Positions 48,056 through 57,121 of a stretch of DNA of 64,000 nt are shown here, in pieces. The stretch lies in contig JAEPOG010000004.1 in the NCBI GenBank assembly GCA_017643025.1, positions 416,141-480,140 on the forward strand. The letters are read 5' to 3'. Position 1 is the stretch's first letter; the number at the start of each line of letters is the position of its first letter. The stretch comes from Rhizobiaceae bacterium (GTDB taxonomy: Bacteria > Pseudomonadota > Alphaproteobacteria > Rhizobiales > Rhizobiaceae). The notes below the pieces were generated by a model. It did no database searches. It had not been told where the DNA came from and worked only from the letters and a program-made list of their open reading frames with translations. A program made the translations under genes and the position numbers.

Positions 48056-49086
48056 GCGATCCGAACCTTCTCGACCAGGACGCTCTTGCACCCTACCTCG
48101 AAGCCAATGTGCCCGGCTTTGCCGGCCTCGAAGGCATCGACAAGTTCAAGACCGGGCAGTCCAATCCGACCTACCTCCTGCGGGCGAAGAGCGGCCGCTA
48201 CGTGCTGCGCGCCAAGCCGCCGGGCGAATTGCTGAAATCGGCCCATCAGGTCGACCGGGAGTTCCGGGTGATGTCCGCGCTGGCGGATACCGGCGTTCCG
48301 GTTCCCAGGATGCTCCATCTCGCGCCAGAGGACTCCCCCATCGGCCGCATGTTCTACGTCATGGCTTTTGTCGAGGGCCGTATCTTCTGGGACCCCTCTC
48401 TTGCCGAGGCCGGCAGCAACGAGGAACGCGCAGCTATCTACGATGCGATGAACGAGACACTGGCCGCGCTGCACTCGGTCGACCTAGCATCTGTCGGGCT
48501 GGGGGATTTCGGTCGGCCGGGAAGCTATTTCGACCGTCAGTTCGGCCGCTGGTCGAAGCAGTACCGCGCCTCGCAGACCGGCGACGAGCCCGACATGGAG
48601 CGGCTCATCGAGTGGCTGGAAGCGAACAACGCTCCGGACGATGGCCAGGTCTCCCTGGTCCATGGCGACTACCGGCTGGACAACATGATCTTCATGCCCG
48701 ACCGGTCGAAGGTTGCGGCGGTGCTCGACTGGGAGCTTTCCACGCTCGGGCATCCGCTAGCCGACCTCGCCTATCAGTGCATGCAATGGCGCCTGCCGAA
48801 TTCGTCCGGCTTCAAGGGCCTGGGCGGCGTTGACCGGGCTGCCATCGGCCTGCCGAGCGAAAAGGCCTATGTCGAGGCCTACTGCCGACGGCGGGGCATT
48901 GCCGCCGTCGATGGCTGGACCTACTGCCTCGCCTTCTCCTTCTTCCGCCTCGCCGCGATCTGCCAGGGCGTCTACAAGCGCGCGCTTGACGGCAACGCCT
49001 CAAACCCTGAGCGAGCGCGCACCTACGGCCAGGCGGTGCAACTTCTGGCCGGGCTCGCGGTCGAACTGATCGACAAGGAGGGCTAG
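48052..49086 (+). CDS. APH-type acyl-CoA kinase, like the ACAD10/11 kinase domain and LvaA
   Basis: A 344-residue phosphotransferase. FKTGQSNPTYLL is the nucleotide loop, LVHGDYRLDNMIF the catalytic loop (Asp206, Asn211) and VLDWELSTLG the metal site (Asp226, Glu228). This form occurs fused to an acyl-CoA dehydrogenase in ACAD10/ACAD11 and free as LvaA in Pseudomonas putida, where it phosphorylates a 4-hydroxyacyl-CoA. Antibiotic resistance is unlikely given the context. Translationally coupled to the MaoC gene and immediately followed by an SDR gene. Confidence 0.92.
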   Translation: MSDPNLLDQDALAPYLEANVPGFAGLEGIDKFKTGQSNPTYLLRAKSGRYVLRAKPPGELLKSAHQVDREFRVMSALADTGVPVPRMLHLAPEDSPIGRMFYVMAFVEGRIFWDPSLAEAGSNEERAAIYDAMNETLAALHSVDLASVGLGDFGRPGSYFDRQFGRWSKQYRASQTGDEPDMERLIEWLEANNAPDDGQVSLVHGDYRLDNMIFMPDRSKVAAVLDWELSTLGHPLADLAYQCMQWRLPNSSGFKGLGGVDRAAIGLPSEKAYVEAYCRRRGIAAVDGWTYCLAFSFFRLAAICQGVYKRALDGNASNPERARTYGQAVQLLAGLAVELIDKEG

Positions 49087-49860
49087 ATGGCACGTTTCGA
49101 CGGACTGACCGTTCTGATTTCCGGCGCCACCGGCGGTTTCGGCTCGGCCTCGGCAAAGCGTTTCGCAGCCGAAGGCGCGAAGCTGGTGCTGACCGATTTC
49201 GACGCCGACAGGCTAGAGGCATTCGCTGGCACGATCGATGCCGCGACTGCGACAATCGCAGGAGACATCTCGGACGAAACGACCTCGCGCAAGGCGGTGG
49301 AACTCGCAGTCGAACGATTCGGCGGCATCGACATTGCGCTCAACAATGCCGGCATTGCGCAGGACTTCACCCGCCTCGGCGCAATGGACATGGCCGAGGC
49401 GAAGCGCATCATCGACATCGACGTCATGGGCGTCATCTACGCCATGCGCCACCAGCTGCCGGTGATGGAACAGGGCTTCCACGCAAACGGCAAGCGCGCC
49501 GCGATCGTGAATATCGCTTCGGTGGCGGGCATCGCCGGAGCGCCGCAACTCGCGGTCTATTCCGCCGCCAAACATGCCGTGGTTGGCCTGACGCGCTCGG
49601 CTGCCGCCGAATATGCGCGGCGCGGCATCCGGGTGAACGCGGTCTGCCCTTCCTTTGCCCGCACGGAGATGGCCTTGGCAGCCTTCAAGGGCGTGCCGGA
49701 CCAGGCAGCGGCCGAAGCCGAGATGACGCGCGGCGTTCCGATGCGACGGCTGGCCGAAGTGGACGAGATCGTTGAGGTGATCCTGTTCGCTGCCGATCCG
49801 AAGAACTCGTTCATGACCGGGCAGACGCTGGCCGCCGATGGCGGCATCACGGCAACCTAG
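49087..49860 (+). CDS. SDR-family oxidoreductase, second of the regulon
   Basis: A 257-residue short-chain dehydrogenase. SGATGGFGSASAKRF (residues 12-26) is the cofactor motif, NNAGIAQDFTRLG and the active-site YSAAKHAVVGLTR follow. Similar proteins oxidise 3-hydroxyacyl-CoAs or reduce 4-oxoacyl-CoAs (LvaD role). The ATG follows the kinase stop with no gap. Its stop and that of the convergent MFS gene share the four bases CTAG at 49857-49860. Confidence 0.9.
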   Translation: MARFDGLTVLISGATGGFGSASAKRFAAEGAKLVLTDFDADRLEAFAGTIDAATATIAGDISDETTSRKAVELAVERFGGIDIALNNAGIAQDFTRLGAMDMAEAKRIIDIDVMGVIYAMRHQLPVMEQGFHANGKRAAIVNIASVAGIAGAPQLAVYSAAKHAVVGLTRSAAAEYARRGIRVNAVCPSFARTEMALAAFKGVPDQAAAEAEMTRGVPMRRLAEVDEIVEVILFAADPKNSFMTGQTLAADGGITAT

Positions 49861-51092
49861 GCAGCTCTTGCCGCCATGGCTTCTGGGTTCGGCCCCTTGC
49901 TCTTGTAGAGCACGAGCAGCATCACGCCGATATTGAGCAGGTTCCAGCCGATGCCGTTGATGAACGCAGCGGCATAGGAGCCTGTCAGGTCGTAGATGTA
50001 ACCGGACAGCCAGCCGCCTATCGCCATGCCTGCGATCGTCGCCATGATGACGATGCCGACCCGCTCGCCCGCAACCTTCGCCGGCAGGTATTCGCGCACA
50101 ATGATAGCGTAGCTCGGAACGATGCCGCCCTGCGCCAGCCCGAAGACGAGGGAGACGACATAGAGCGACACAAGTCCGTCGAAGGGGATGAAGAACAGCA
50201 GCGACAGCCCCTGGCCGATCGAGCCGATCAGCAGCGTGCGCACGCCGCCGATCCAGTCCGCCAGCACGCCTGAGGCAAGTCGGCTGATGATGCCGGCGGC
50301 GAGCATGATCGACAGCATCTCCGCGCCGCGCGCCACGCCGTAGCCGAGATCGACGCAATAGGCGACGATATGGACCTGCGGCATCGCCATCGCCATGCAG
50401 CAGCCAAGACCGGCGATGATCAGCAGCGCCTGCAGTGCGCGCGGCGACAATGCCGTTTGCTTCAACGGAGGGCCGCTGGAAGTACCGTCGGCGAGCAACG
50501 GCTCTTCCGGGCGCTGCCGGCGCAGGAGCAGCGCCAGCGGCACGATTGTCGCGATGATGAAGACACCAATGCCAACATAGGTTGCGCGCCAGCCGGCATC
50601 GGTGAGGAAGTAGTTCATGATCGGCGGCCATAGTGCGCCGGCGAGATAGTTGCCGGAGGCCGCTGCCGCCACGGCCAGCCCCCGCCGCTTCCAGAACCAG
50701 TGCGAAACATCGGCGATCAGTGGCCCGAAATTGATGGCCGTGCCGATACCGATGAGTACGCCCTGCCCAAGCGCAAACAGCCACAGCGTCGGTGCTAAGC
50801 CTGCCAGGATGAACCCCGCTCCGTTGGCAACCGCCGCCAGAGCGATAGGCAATGCGATGCCGAAGCGGTCGATGTATCGGCCCATCAGCACATTGCCGAT
50901 GGCGAATCCGACCATGGTCAGCGTGTAGGGGATCGAGGCATCGCCGCGCTCGACGCCGAACTCGGCCTGCACGGCCGGCAGAACGACGACCACTGCCCAC
51001 ATGCCGACATTGCCGATCGTGGCGATCAGAATGGATACGGCCAGACGGCCCCAGGAATATCGGCTGTCGAAATGCGCCAGGCGCCCGTTCAT
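49857..51092 (-). CDS. MFS transporter, oxalate/formate-antiporter-like (MCP family)
   Basis: A 411-residue secondary transporter with 12 hydrophobic segments and a central loop at about 195-225. GRYIDRFG and VLADWIGG are the loop 2-3 type motifs of the two halves. The pattern resembles monocarboxylate/oxalate:formate type carriers. The start MNGRLAHFDSRYSW at 51092 has CGGAGA upstream; the frame stays open 63 codons earlier without support. It may carry a carboxylate related to the regulon next to it. Confidence 0.88.
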   Translation of the reverse strand: MNGRLAHFDSRYSWGRLAVSILIATIGNVGMWAVVVVLPAVQAEFGVERGDASIPYTLTMVGFAIGNVLMGRYIDRFGIALPIALAAVANGAGFILAGLAPTLWLFALGQGVLIGIGTAINFGPLIADVSHWFWKRRGLAVAAAASGNYLAGALWPPIMNYFLTDAGWRATYVGIGVFIIATIVPLALLLRRQRPEEPLLADGTSSGPPLKQTALSPRALQALLIIAGLGCCMAMAMPQVHIVAYCVDLGYGVARGAEMLSIMLAAGIISRLASGVLADWIGGVRTLLIGSIGQGLSLLFFIPFDGLVSLYVVSLVFGLAQGGIVPSYAIIVREYLPAKVAGERVGIVIMATIAGMAIGGWLSGYIYDLTGSYAAAFINGIGWNLLNIGVMLLVLYKSKGPNPEAMAARAA

Positions 51093-51201
51093 GAATGTCT
51101 CCGGCAGGGCCGTCGAACGGCCCAAGGCGGCGGAAACTAGGGGATGGCGATTGGCCGGGACAGACTCACGCTGGCTCAACCGGGTGGACCAGGATACGCG
51201 C

Positions 51202-51408
51202 CTACGGACCCACGCTTCGCGGCTTGCGGACGACTGCGCGTTTCTTCGGCCGCGGGCTATCCGGCTTCCCGGAGGCCGCATCCTCCCGCGCTTCGCGCAG
51301 TTTCCTCAGCTTTTCGGTCTTCGCGGCGCGTGCGTCAGCCTCCGCGTTGATGATACCGAAAGCGACTTCCGAAGTGCGTTCCGCCTTTTTCAGGCTGACT
51401 GTGCTCAC
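51202..51408 (-). CDS. Small basic helical protein, function unknown
   Basis: A 68-residue protein starting with GTG at 51408, preceded by GAGGTAGG. The middle part (AEADARAAKTEKLRKLREARED) is a charged helix, the C-terminal part is Pro/Lys/Arg-rich. Similar short proteins occur widely in rhizobia, as far as I recall, without known role. It lies downstream of cspA beyond a terminator, in the same direction. Confidence 0.6.
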   Translation of the reverse strand: MSTVSLKKAERTSEVAFGIINAEADARAAKTEKLRKLREAREDAASGKPDSPRPKKRAVVRKPRSVGP

Positions 51409-51424
51409 TGTCCTACCTCACAAA

Positions 51425-51454
51425 TAAAAAAAGGGCCGGCGTCCCGACCCTTTT
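51425..51454 (-). terminator. Terminator of cspA
   Basis: In the leftward direction AAAAGGG pairs with CCCTTTT around an inner CGG/CCG stem, followed by a run of seven T. It ends the cspA transcript about 50 bases after the stop codon. Confidence 0.85.
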
Positions 51455-51504
51455 CCGTAGCGCAAACCCCGTGCCAGTACATCCGTGGTCACGGGAAGTG
51501 GCGG

Positions 51505-51714
51505 TTACACCGCCTGCAGACTGTCTGCCGCGCTTTTGCCCGAACGCTGGTCGCGCACGACCTCGTAAGAGATCTTCTGGCCTTCGTTAAGGCCGCGCAG
51601 GCCAGCGCGTTCGACGGCGGAGATGTGAACGAACACATCGTTCCCGCCCTCGTCAGGCTGAATGAAACCAAAACCCTTGGTGGCGTTGAACCACTTCACG
51701 GTACCTGTGGACAT
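51505..51714 (-). CDS. cspA: Cold shock protein CspA family
   Basis: A 69-residue single OB-fold RNA chaperone. [30 protein letters not shown] contains both RNA-binding motifs (KGFGFI and VFVHI). The start MSTGTVKWF at 51714 has AAGGAAA upstream; the frame is open far upstream but that is the leader. A leader of up to about 270 bases, as usual for cold shock genes, lies between it and the divergent XRE gene. Confidence 0.95.
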   Translation of the reverse strand: MSTGTVKWFNATKGFGFIQPDEGGNDVFVHISAVERAGLRGLNEGQKISYEVVRDQRSGKSAADSLQAV

Positions 51715-51972
51715 GACGATTTCCTTTTCTTCGTCGTCGTGGTTGCCCGCCCCGCGAACGCCGCGGGCGGTGCGATCGATATGAAGAGGAAGATCGTCGG
51801 ATGCGCTGAATGGAGCGCGGGTAACAAAGTTCAACGGCAGATCGATGGACCTCATATGGCCCCGTCTTGTGGTTTTATCAAGGCGGAACTGCATGGCAGG
51901 GCTTCCAAAGCGTTTCACCACCAACGAGCTGACATATGCTCGTGCCTCTTGACCTTCATCCCAAATCGGGGA

Positions 51973-51994
51973 ATTTCTCTCAATAATGAGAAAT
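51973..51994. promoter_or_regulatory. Inverted repeat across the start codon of the XRE-cupin gene
   Basis: ATTTCTC and GAGAAAT are separated by eight bases and the right arm begins on the G of the ATG at 51986. A symmetric site here is a candidate operator for autoregulation. Confidence 0.45.
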
Positions 51995-52546
51995 CGGGAT
52001 TCGCTGGATACCCAGGTCGCTGCCCTTATGCGGTCGCTGCGCGCCGGGCGCGGCTGGACTCTGGACGAACTGGCCGGGCGGTCGGGGGTGAGCCGCGCAA
52101 CGCTTTCCAGGCTTGAGAGCGCCGAGGTCAGCCCGACCACCGCAGCGCTTTCCAGACTGTGCACGGCATACGGGCTCGCCGTCTCGCACTTCATGCACAT
52201 GGCTGAAGGCGAATTCCAGGCGCTGGTGGAACGTGGCTCCCAGCCACTCTGGGCCAGCCCCGAGACCGAATTCGAACGTCGTTCGGTGTCGCCGCCGGAC
52301 GCCGCACTGGCCGGCGAGGTGCAGGAATGCCGGCTCGGGCCGGCATCCCGCATTGACATCGCGGCATCAACGCGCGGCGGCATGGAGCACCATCTGCTGC
52401 TCGTCTTCGGACGACTGGAGGTGACGCTGGATGGCGCGGCGCAATTGCTCATGCCCGGCGACTGCCTGCGTTACAGGCCTGCCGGACCGATGGCGTTGGA
52501 AACGCCCACGGACAGCGCCGCGCGCTTTTATCTCTTCATGGTCTGA
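51986..52546 (+). CDS. XRE-family regulator with cupin sensor domain
   Basis: A 186-residue regulator. The helix-turn-helix is at about 9-63 ([34 protein letters not shown]), the C-terminal cupin at about 105-185 ([31 protein letters not shown]). Proteins of this form control amino-acid, polyamine or sulfur uptake genes. No ribosome site precedes the ATG closely; GGGGAA is 14 bases away, so translation may be weak or from a leaderless message. Divergent from cspA, tail-to-tail with marC. Confidence 0.88.
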   Translation: MRNRDSLDTQVAALMRSLRAGRGWTLDELAGRSGVSRATLSRLESAEVSPTTAALSRLCTAYGLAVSHFMHMAEGEFQALVERGSQPLWASPETEFERRSVSPPDAALAGEVQECRLGPASRIDIAASTRGGMEHHLLLVFGRLEVTLDGAAQLLMPGDCLRYRPAGPMALETPTDSAARFYLFMV

Positions 52547-52572
52547 GTTCGGGACCGGTCACAGGCCACTCC

Positions 52573-53235
52573 CTAGTGGTGGATCGTCACCATTTCGGGG
52601 AAATGGTCGGCGAAGCCGTCCATGATGAACTCGAAAGCGATCGCCGCCACGATCAGCCCCATCACCTTGTTGAAGATGAGCTGCACGTTCTTGGTGAACA
52701 GCTGTTCGGCCACCGCCGCTATCCGGAACGCCAGGTAGAGCAGGATAGCAACGGCCACCAGGACTATGGACACCAGTATGCGGTGCGAAACGCCGTCGTG
52801 GTCCGAGGCGAAGAGCACAACGGCGCTGATCGCACCGGGGCCGGCGAGGAAGGGGATCGAGATCGGCACGATGCCGAGCGCCAGGGCGCTTCCACCGCGT
52901 TTGCCTTCGTCGCCGGCGTCGACGTGCGGATCGGAACGCATCATGTCGAGCGCAATCATCAGAAGCAGGAAGCCGCCTGCAAGGCGAAAGGCCGCCAGCG
53001 TGATGCCGAAGACGCCCAGGATCGCCTGACCGAGGAACGTGAACAGGACGGTCGTGGCCAGGAAGCCGATGGCGCCAACGGCGGCGGCAGCCTTCTTCTC
53101 CGCCATGGTGCGGCCGGCCATGACGCCGACGAAGAGCGGAATGACGATCGGCGGCGGCACGAGAGCAAGCACGCCAACGAATATCTTGACGTATTCCGGC
53201 CAGTTGGACAGCTCGTTGAAGTCCACGCCCAACAT
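52573..53235 (-). CDS. MarC-family integral membrane protein
   Basis: A 220-residue protein with six hydrophobic segments. Family blocks are the N-terminal FVGVLALVPPPIVIPLFV, FLGQAILGVFGITLAAFRLAGGFLLLMIALDMM and IPISIPFLAGPGAISAVVLF-like (IVPISIPFLAGPG). The function of MarC proteins is not known; the link to multiple antibiotic resistance in E. coli was not upheld. The start MLGVDFNELSNWPEY at 53235 has GGGGAUG-like GGGG upstream. Confidence 0.9.
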   Translation of the reverse strand: MLGVDFNELSNWPEYVKIFVGVLALVPPPIVIPLFVGVMAGRTMAEKKAAAAVGAIGFLATTVLFTFLGQAILGVFGITLAAFRLAGGFLLLMIALDMMRSDPHVDAGDEGKRGGSALALGIVPISIPFLAGPGAISAVVLFASDHDGVSHRILVSIVLVAVAILLYLAFRIAAVAEQLFTKNVQLIFNKVMGLIVAAIAFEFIMDGFADHFPEMVTIHH

Positions 53236-53311
53236 CCCCGCGATTTCCCCTGCGGCATGTGAGCCGCAATGCCGGGAAGCGTCAAGCTATTCCGAAAAGG
53301 CGGGACCGCGC

Positions 53312-53497
53312 TCAGCCGCGCTTTTTCGGCTTGTCGTTGGGCTTGCCGGGCGTGGTGGTGCGGGTCATCGACGCGGGGTCGGAAGCCGGAAAGCTATCCT
53401 CGAGCGCTTCGTCGAGCTCTTCCTCGAGCTCCTGCCGCGTCTGCTCGTCGTCCGGATTGATCTTGTGCGGCTTGCCGTCCTTTTTCTTTTCGCTCAT
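53312..53497 (-). CDS. Small acidic-basic protein, function unknown
   Basis: A 61-residue hydrophilic protein starting at 53497 behind AAGGGA. It has a lysine-rich start, an acidic helix (EELEEELDEALEDSFPASDPAS) and a basic tail. The motif EDSFPASDP is one I recall from short unnamed rhizobial proteins. No known role; probably soluble and partly unstructured. The same frame remains open upstream but without family features. Confidence 0.65.
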   Translation of the reverse strand: MSEKKKDGKPHKINPDDEQTRQELEEELDEALEDSFPASDPASMTRTTTPGKPNDKPKKRG

Positions 53498-53562
53498 GCG
53501 AGTCCCTTTCATACGTTGGACCTCCGTGGCCGATACCCACCGTTGGCACGCGATTGGGACAA

Positions 53563-54150
53563 TCAGATGGCTGCGTCGCGCGCCCCAAGACCAAGCAGCG
53601 TGAAGCAGTAATCCGCAAACGAGCGCCAGCACTCGACGCGGAAGGTTCCCGCTTCCATGCGCCACAGCACGATTTCTGCCTTGCCCATCAGAGTGCGGGT
53701 GGCCGTGCCGACAGGGAACGCCTGAAGCGAAACGTCGAGCGGACAACCGGCGGAAAGTGCTGCTTCCGCGCCCGGCCCCGCCACAAGGATGGACTGGTTG
53801 CGGTGCGACACGTCGACAGCCGAATGCAGCGCCACAACGGGCGCCAACACTGCCGCCAGATCGGCGCCTTCGCTGTCGAGAACGAGCCACTCGTCGGGCC
53901 CAAGCCAAAGCGCTGCGCGGGGCCCGCTGGCCGCGGTTTGCCTGGGGCTTTCGGGAAGCTTCAACCCAAGCGCTCTTGAAAGCGCCGCGCGGGACTTCTG
54001 CGGAGCGCGCAGCGAAAGGCGCGATGCCGAGCCTCCCGGCGTCACGCTGACGGTCGGATATGCCGCGAGGCGGCCGGCGAGCACTGCCGCGCGCGGAGGC
54101 GTCTCGAACGCCGAGGCCGAAGGCATCGCGGGTCGGGCACGCCTAGCCAT
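53563..54150 (-). CDS. soxG: Sarcosine oxidase gamma subunit
   Basis: A 195-residue subunit of heterotetrameric sarcosine oxidase with a GcvT-like fold. RAALWLGPDEWLVL, ALHSAVDVSHRNQSILVAGPGAEAALSAGCPLDV and CWRSFADYCFTLL are family blocks. The start MARRARPAM at 54150 overlaps the soxA stop by eight bases; a start five codons earlier is open. Last gene of the sox operon. Confidence 0.92.
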   Translation of the reverse strand: MARRARPAMPSASAFETPPRAAVLAGRLAAYPTVSVTPGGSASRLSLRAPQKSRAALSRALGLKLPESPRQTAASGPRAALWLGPDEWLVLDSEGADLAAVLAPVVALHSAVDVSHRNQSILVAGPGAEAALSAGCPLDVSLQAFPVGTATRTLMGKAEIVLWRMEAGTFRVECWRSFADYCFTLLGLGARDAAI

Positions 54151-57121
54151 GCAGCTTCTCCCCACCCTCGTCGTAGAACACCGTGCCCGTTACCTCGACC
54201 TCGATATTACGGTCGGGCATCGGCACGAACAGTGTTTCGCCGATGCGCTCGCGCCCGTCCTTGAGCAGCGCCAGCGCAAAGTGGCGACCAAGCGCTTCCG
54301 ACCAATAAGCCGAGGTTATATGGCCGATCATGGTCATCGGTTTGGCCTGTTTCGGATTGGCGACAATCTGCGCGCCTTCCTCCAGTGCCTGCTTCGGGTT
54401 CTTCGGCAGCAGGCCGACAAGCTGCTTGCGCCCGCCGGCGACGAGATCGGGGCGCATCAGCCCGCGAATGCCGACGAAATCGGTCTTCTTCTTGCCGATC
54501 GCCCAGTCGAGCCCGCAATCGCCCGGTGTCACCGTGCCGTCGGTCTCCTGCCCGACGATGATGTAGCCTTTCTCGGCGCGCAGCACGTGCATGGTTTCGG
54601 TGCCATACATGCAAGCGCCGTGCTTTTCGGCCTCTGCCCATACGGCTTCCATGACCGCCGGCCCATAGTCGGCCGGCACGTTGATCTCGAAGCCGCGCTC
54701 GCCGGTGAAGGACATGCGGAAAAGCCGCGCCTGCGCACCCGCCACGCGGCATTCGCGAACCGACATATGCGGCATCGCCTCGTCGGAAACGTCACAGCCC
54801 TCAACAAGCGGCGCGACGATTTCCCGGGCCTTCGGCCCCTGCACGGCGATGACGGCCCACTGCTCGGAAACCGACGTCAGCCAGACGTTCAGGTGCGGGA
54901 ATTCCGTCTGCAGATAGTCCTCCATGTGGTGGAGGACGCGCGCGGCGCCGCCTGTCGTCGTGGTGACGTGGAAGCGGTCGTCAGCGAGGCGACCGATGAC
55001 GCCGTCGTCGTAGATGAAGCCGTCCTCGCGCAGCATAAGCCCGTAGCGACAGCGGCCGGGCGCCAGCTTCTGCCACGGGTTGGTGTAGAGGAGTTCCAGG
55101 AAAGTTGCGGCGTCCGGCCCTACAACCTCGATCTTGCCCAGCGTCGAGGCATCGAAGATGCCCGCCGACTGCCGCACGGTGCGGCACTCGCGCGCCACGG
55201 CTGCGTGCATGTCCTCTCCGGCGCGCGGAAAATACCAGGCGCGTTTCCAGTTGCCGACATCTTCGAAGACAGCTCCGTGATCTTCGGCAAACTGATGCAT
55301 CGCGGTGCGGCGGGTAACGTCGAAAAGAGGCCCGCGCCCGTGGCCGACCAGCGCGCCGAACGTGACCGGCGTGAAGGGCTGGCGGAACGTCGTCAGCCCG
55401 ACTTCCGGGATCGGCTTGTCGAGCGCCTCGGCGGCGATCGCCAGCCCGTGCAGGTTGGACGTCTTGCCCTGGTCGGTCGCCATCCCGTTGGTCGTGAAGC
55501 GCTTCACATGCTCGATGGAGCGCATGCCCTCGCGCACCGCCTGGCGTATGTCCTTTGCGGTCACATCGTTCTGGAAATCGATGAATGCGCGACCGCGGTC
55601 GTTTGGTCCCGCGCCGGGACCGGTGCCAACCATGCCGCCCGACCAGTTTTCTGAGACCACGGTTCGGGCGTCAGGCTTCTTCCGCGACCCTCCGGCGGCC
55701 GCCTCACCCGCCGCATATCCCTCTTCGAGCGTGGCAGACAGATCTTCGATACCAGCGCAAGCGCCGATGGAAACGCAGTCCTGGCTTGCCTCGCCAGGCA
55801 GGAAGATTTGCCGGCTATCATCGAATGCCAGTTTGCCGCGCGACTGCGAGAAGAGATGCACGGACGGCGTCCAGCCGGCCGAGGTCAGAAGCGCATCGAC
55901 CGAATAGCTGCGTTCGCGCCCGCCGCCTGCCGGTCGAGCGATCATGGCGGCAATCCGAAGCCGCCCGCTGGTGGCGACGACGCCGTGGGCGGTAAGCACC
56001 TCGATGCCGGCCGCGCGTGCTTCCTCGACCACCTGGCCCTTCGGGTCCTCACGCAGATCGACGATAACCTGCACGCGCTGACCCGCTCGCTTGAGGTCCA
56101 GTGCGGCGTGATACGCAGAATCGTTGGCAGTGTAGATGCCGATGCGCCTGCCGACAGCGACGCCATAGTGATTGAGATAGGCCCGCGCAGCACCCGCCAG
56201 CATCACGCCGGGACGGTCGTTGCCGGGAAACACCATATGCCGCTCGATGGCCCCAGTGGCGAGTATGACGCGCTTGGCCCGCACCTGCCACAGCCTCTCC
56301 CTGGGCATGTCTGCTGGCGGGCTGGCGAGATGGTCCGTCAGCCGCTCGGTAAGCGCGACGATGTTCTGCGCGTGATAGCCGAACGCGGTGCAGCGGGTGA
56401 GCACGCGAACATTCGCCATGCCGGCAAGCCGCGCCATCTGCGCCCGCGCCCACGACCAGCCGTCCTGGCCGTCGATCGACGCTCCCGCCTCGTAGCGCAG
56501 CGCGCCGCCAATCTCGGCCTGTTCGTCGCAAAGGATCACCCGCGCGCCGGCTTCGCCTGCGGCAAGTGCGGCCGCTATGCCCGCCGCGCCGCCGCCGACG
56601 ACCAGCACATCGCAATGCGCATAGCGCGACGCATAATGGTCCGGGTCAGGTTCGTCGGGCGCAACGCCGAGCCCTGCAGCTGCGCGGATGTTCGGCTCGT
56701 AGAGCCGCTTCCACGCAACCTTCGGCCACATGAAGGTCTTGTAGTAGAACCCGGCAGAGAAAAACGGCGCCGCGAGATCGTTGACCGCGCCCGTGTCGAA
56801 GGAGAGCGACGGCCAGCGGTTCTGCGACACCGCTTCGAGCCCGTCGTAGAGCTCCTGCACCGTTGCGCGGACGTTCGGCGTCTTGCGCGCAGCGTCGCGA
56901 TGGATGCCTACCAGCGCGTTGGGCTCTTCAGAACCGGCCGACAGGATGCCGCGCGGACGGTGATATTTGAACGAGCGCCCGACCAGATGAATACCGTTGG
57001 CGAGCAGCGCGGAGGCGAGCGTGTCACCTTCCAGCCCGGTCATCTGCTTGCCGTCAAAGGAGAAGCGGATTTCACGTGCCGGCGTGAGGCGGCCGGCGTT
57101 GGCGAGGCGGAAAGCGGTCAT
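54143..57121 (-). CDS. soxA: Sarcosine oxidase alpha subunit
   Basis: A 992-residue subunit. The N-terminal 2Fe-2S-like domain (FDGKQMTGLEGDTLASALLANG, FKYHRPRGILSAG) is followed by an NAD-binding fold (VLVVGGGAAGIAAALAAGEAGA, about 172-193) and a C-terminal aminomethyltransferase-like half that binds folate (MRMSFTGERGFEI-like FRMSFTGERGFEINVP). The complex oxidises sarcosine to glycine, with the methyl group going to 5,10-methylene-tetrahydrofolate and hydrogen peroxide formed. Overlaps soxD by four bases. Length is normal. Confidence 0.96.
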   Translation of the reverse strand: MTAFRLANAGRLTPAREIRFSFDGKQMTGLEGDTLASALLANGIHLVGRSFKYHRPRGILSAGSEEPNALVGIHRDAARKTPNVRATVQELYDGLEAVSQNRWPSLSFDTGAVNDLAAPFFSAGFYYKTFMWPKVAWKRLYEPNIRAAAGLGVAPDEPDPDHYASRYAHCDVLVVGGGAAGIAAALAAGEAGARVILCDEQAEIGGALRYEAGASIDGQDGWSWARAQMARLAGMANVRVLTRCTAFGYHAQNIVALTERLTDHLASPPADMPRERLWQVRAKRVILATGAIERHMVFPGNDRPGVMLAGAARAYLNHYGVAVGRRIGIYTANDSAYHAALDLKRAGQRVQVIVDLREDPKGQVVEEARAAGIEVLTAHGVVATSGRLRIAAMIARPAGGGRERSYSVDALLTSAGWTPSVHLFSQSRGKLAFDDSRQIFLPGEASQDCVSIGACAGIEDLSATLEEGYAAGEAAAGGSRKKPDARTVVSENWSGGMVGTGPGAGPNDRGRAFIDFQNDVTAKDIRQAVREGMRSIEHVKRFTTNGMATDQGKTSNLHGLAIAAEALDKPIPEVGLTTFRQPFTPVTFGALVGHGRGPLFDVTRRTAMHQFAEDHGAVFEDVGNWKRAWYFPRAGEDMHAAVARECRTVRQSAGIFDASTLGKIEVVGPDAATFLELLYTNPWQKLAPGRCRYGLMLREDGFIYDDGVIGRLADDRFHVTTTTGGAARVLHHMEDYLQTEFPHLNVWLTSVSEQWAVIAVQGPKAREIVAPLVEGCDVSDEAMPHMSVRECRVAGAQARLFRMSFTGERGFEINVPADYGPAVMEAVWAEAEKHGACMYGTETMHVLRAEKGYIIVGQETDGTVTPGDCGLDWAIGKKKTDFVGIRGLMRPDLVAGGRKQLVGLLPKNPKQALEEGAQIVANPKQAKPMTMIGHITSAYWSEALGRHFALALLKDGRERIGETLFVPMPDRNIEVEVTGTVFYDEGGEKLHG

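Noticed and set aside
48052..49086. Aminoglycoside phosphotransferase (antibiotic resistance)
   Set aside because: The kinase motifs are shared, but the sequence form and neighbours match the ACAD10/11 and LvaA kinases of acyl-CoA metabolism.
53789..55654. Long rightward open frame opposite soxG and soxA
   Set aside because: Overlaps two clear sarcosine oxidase genes and shows no recognisable domain.
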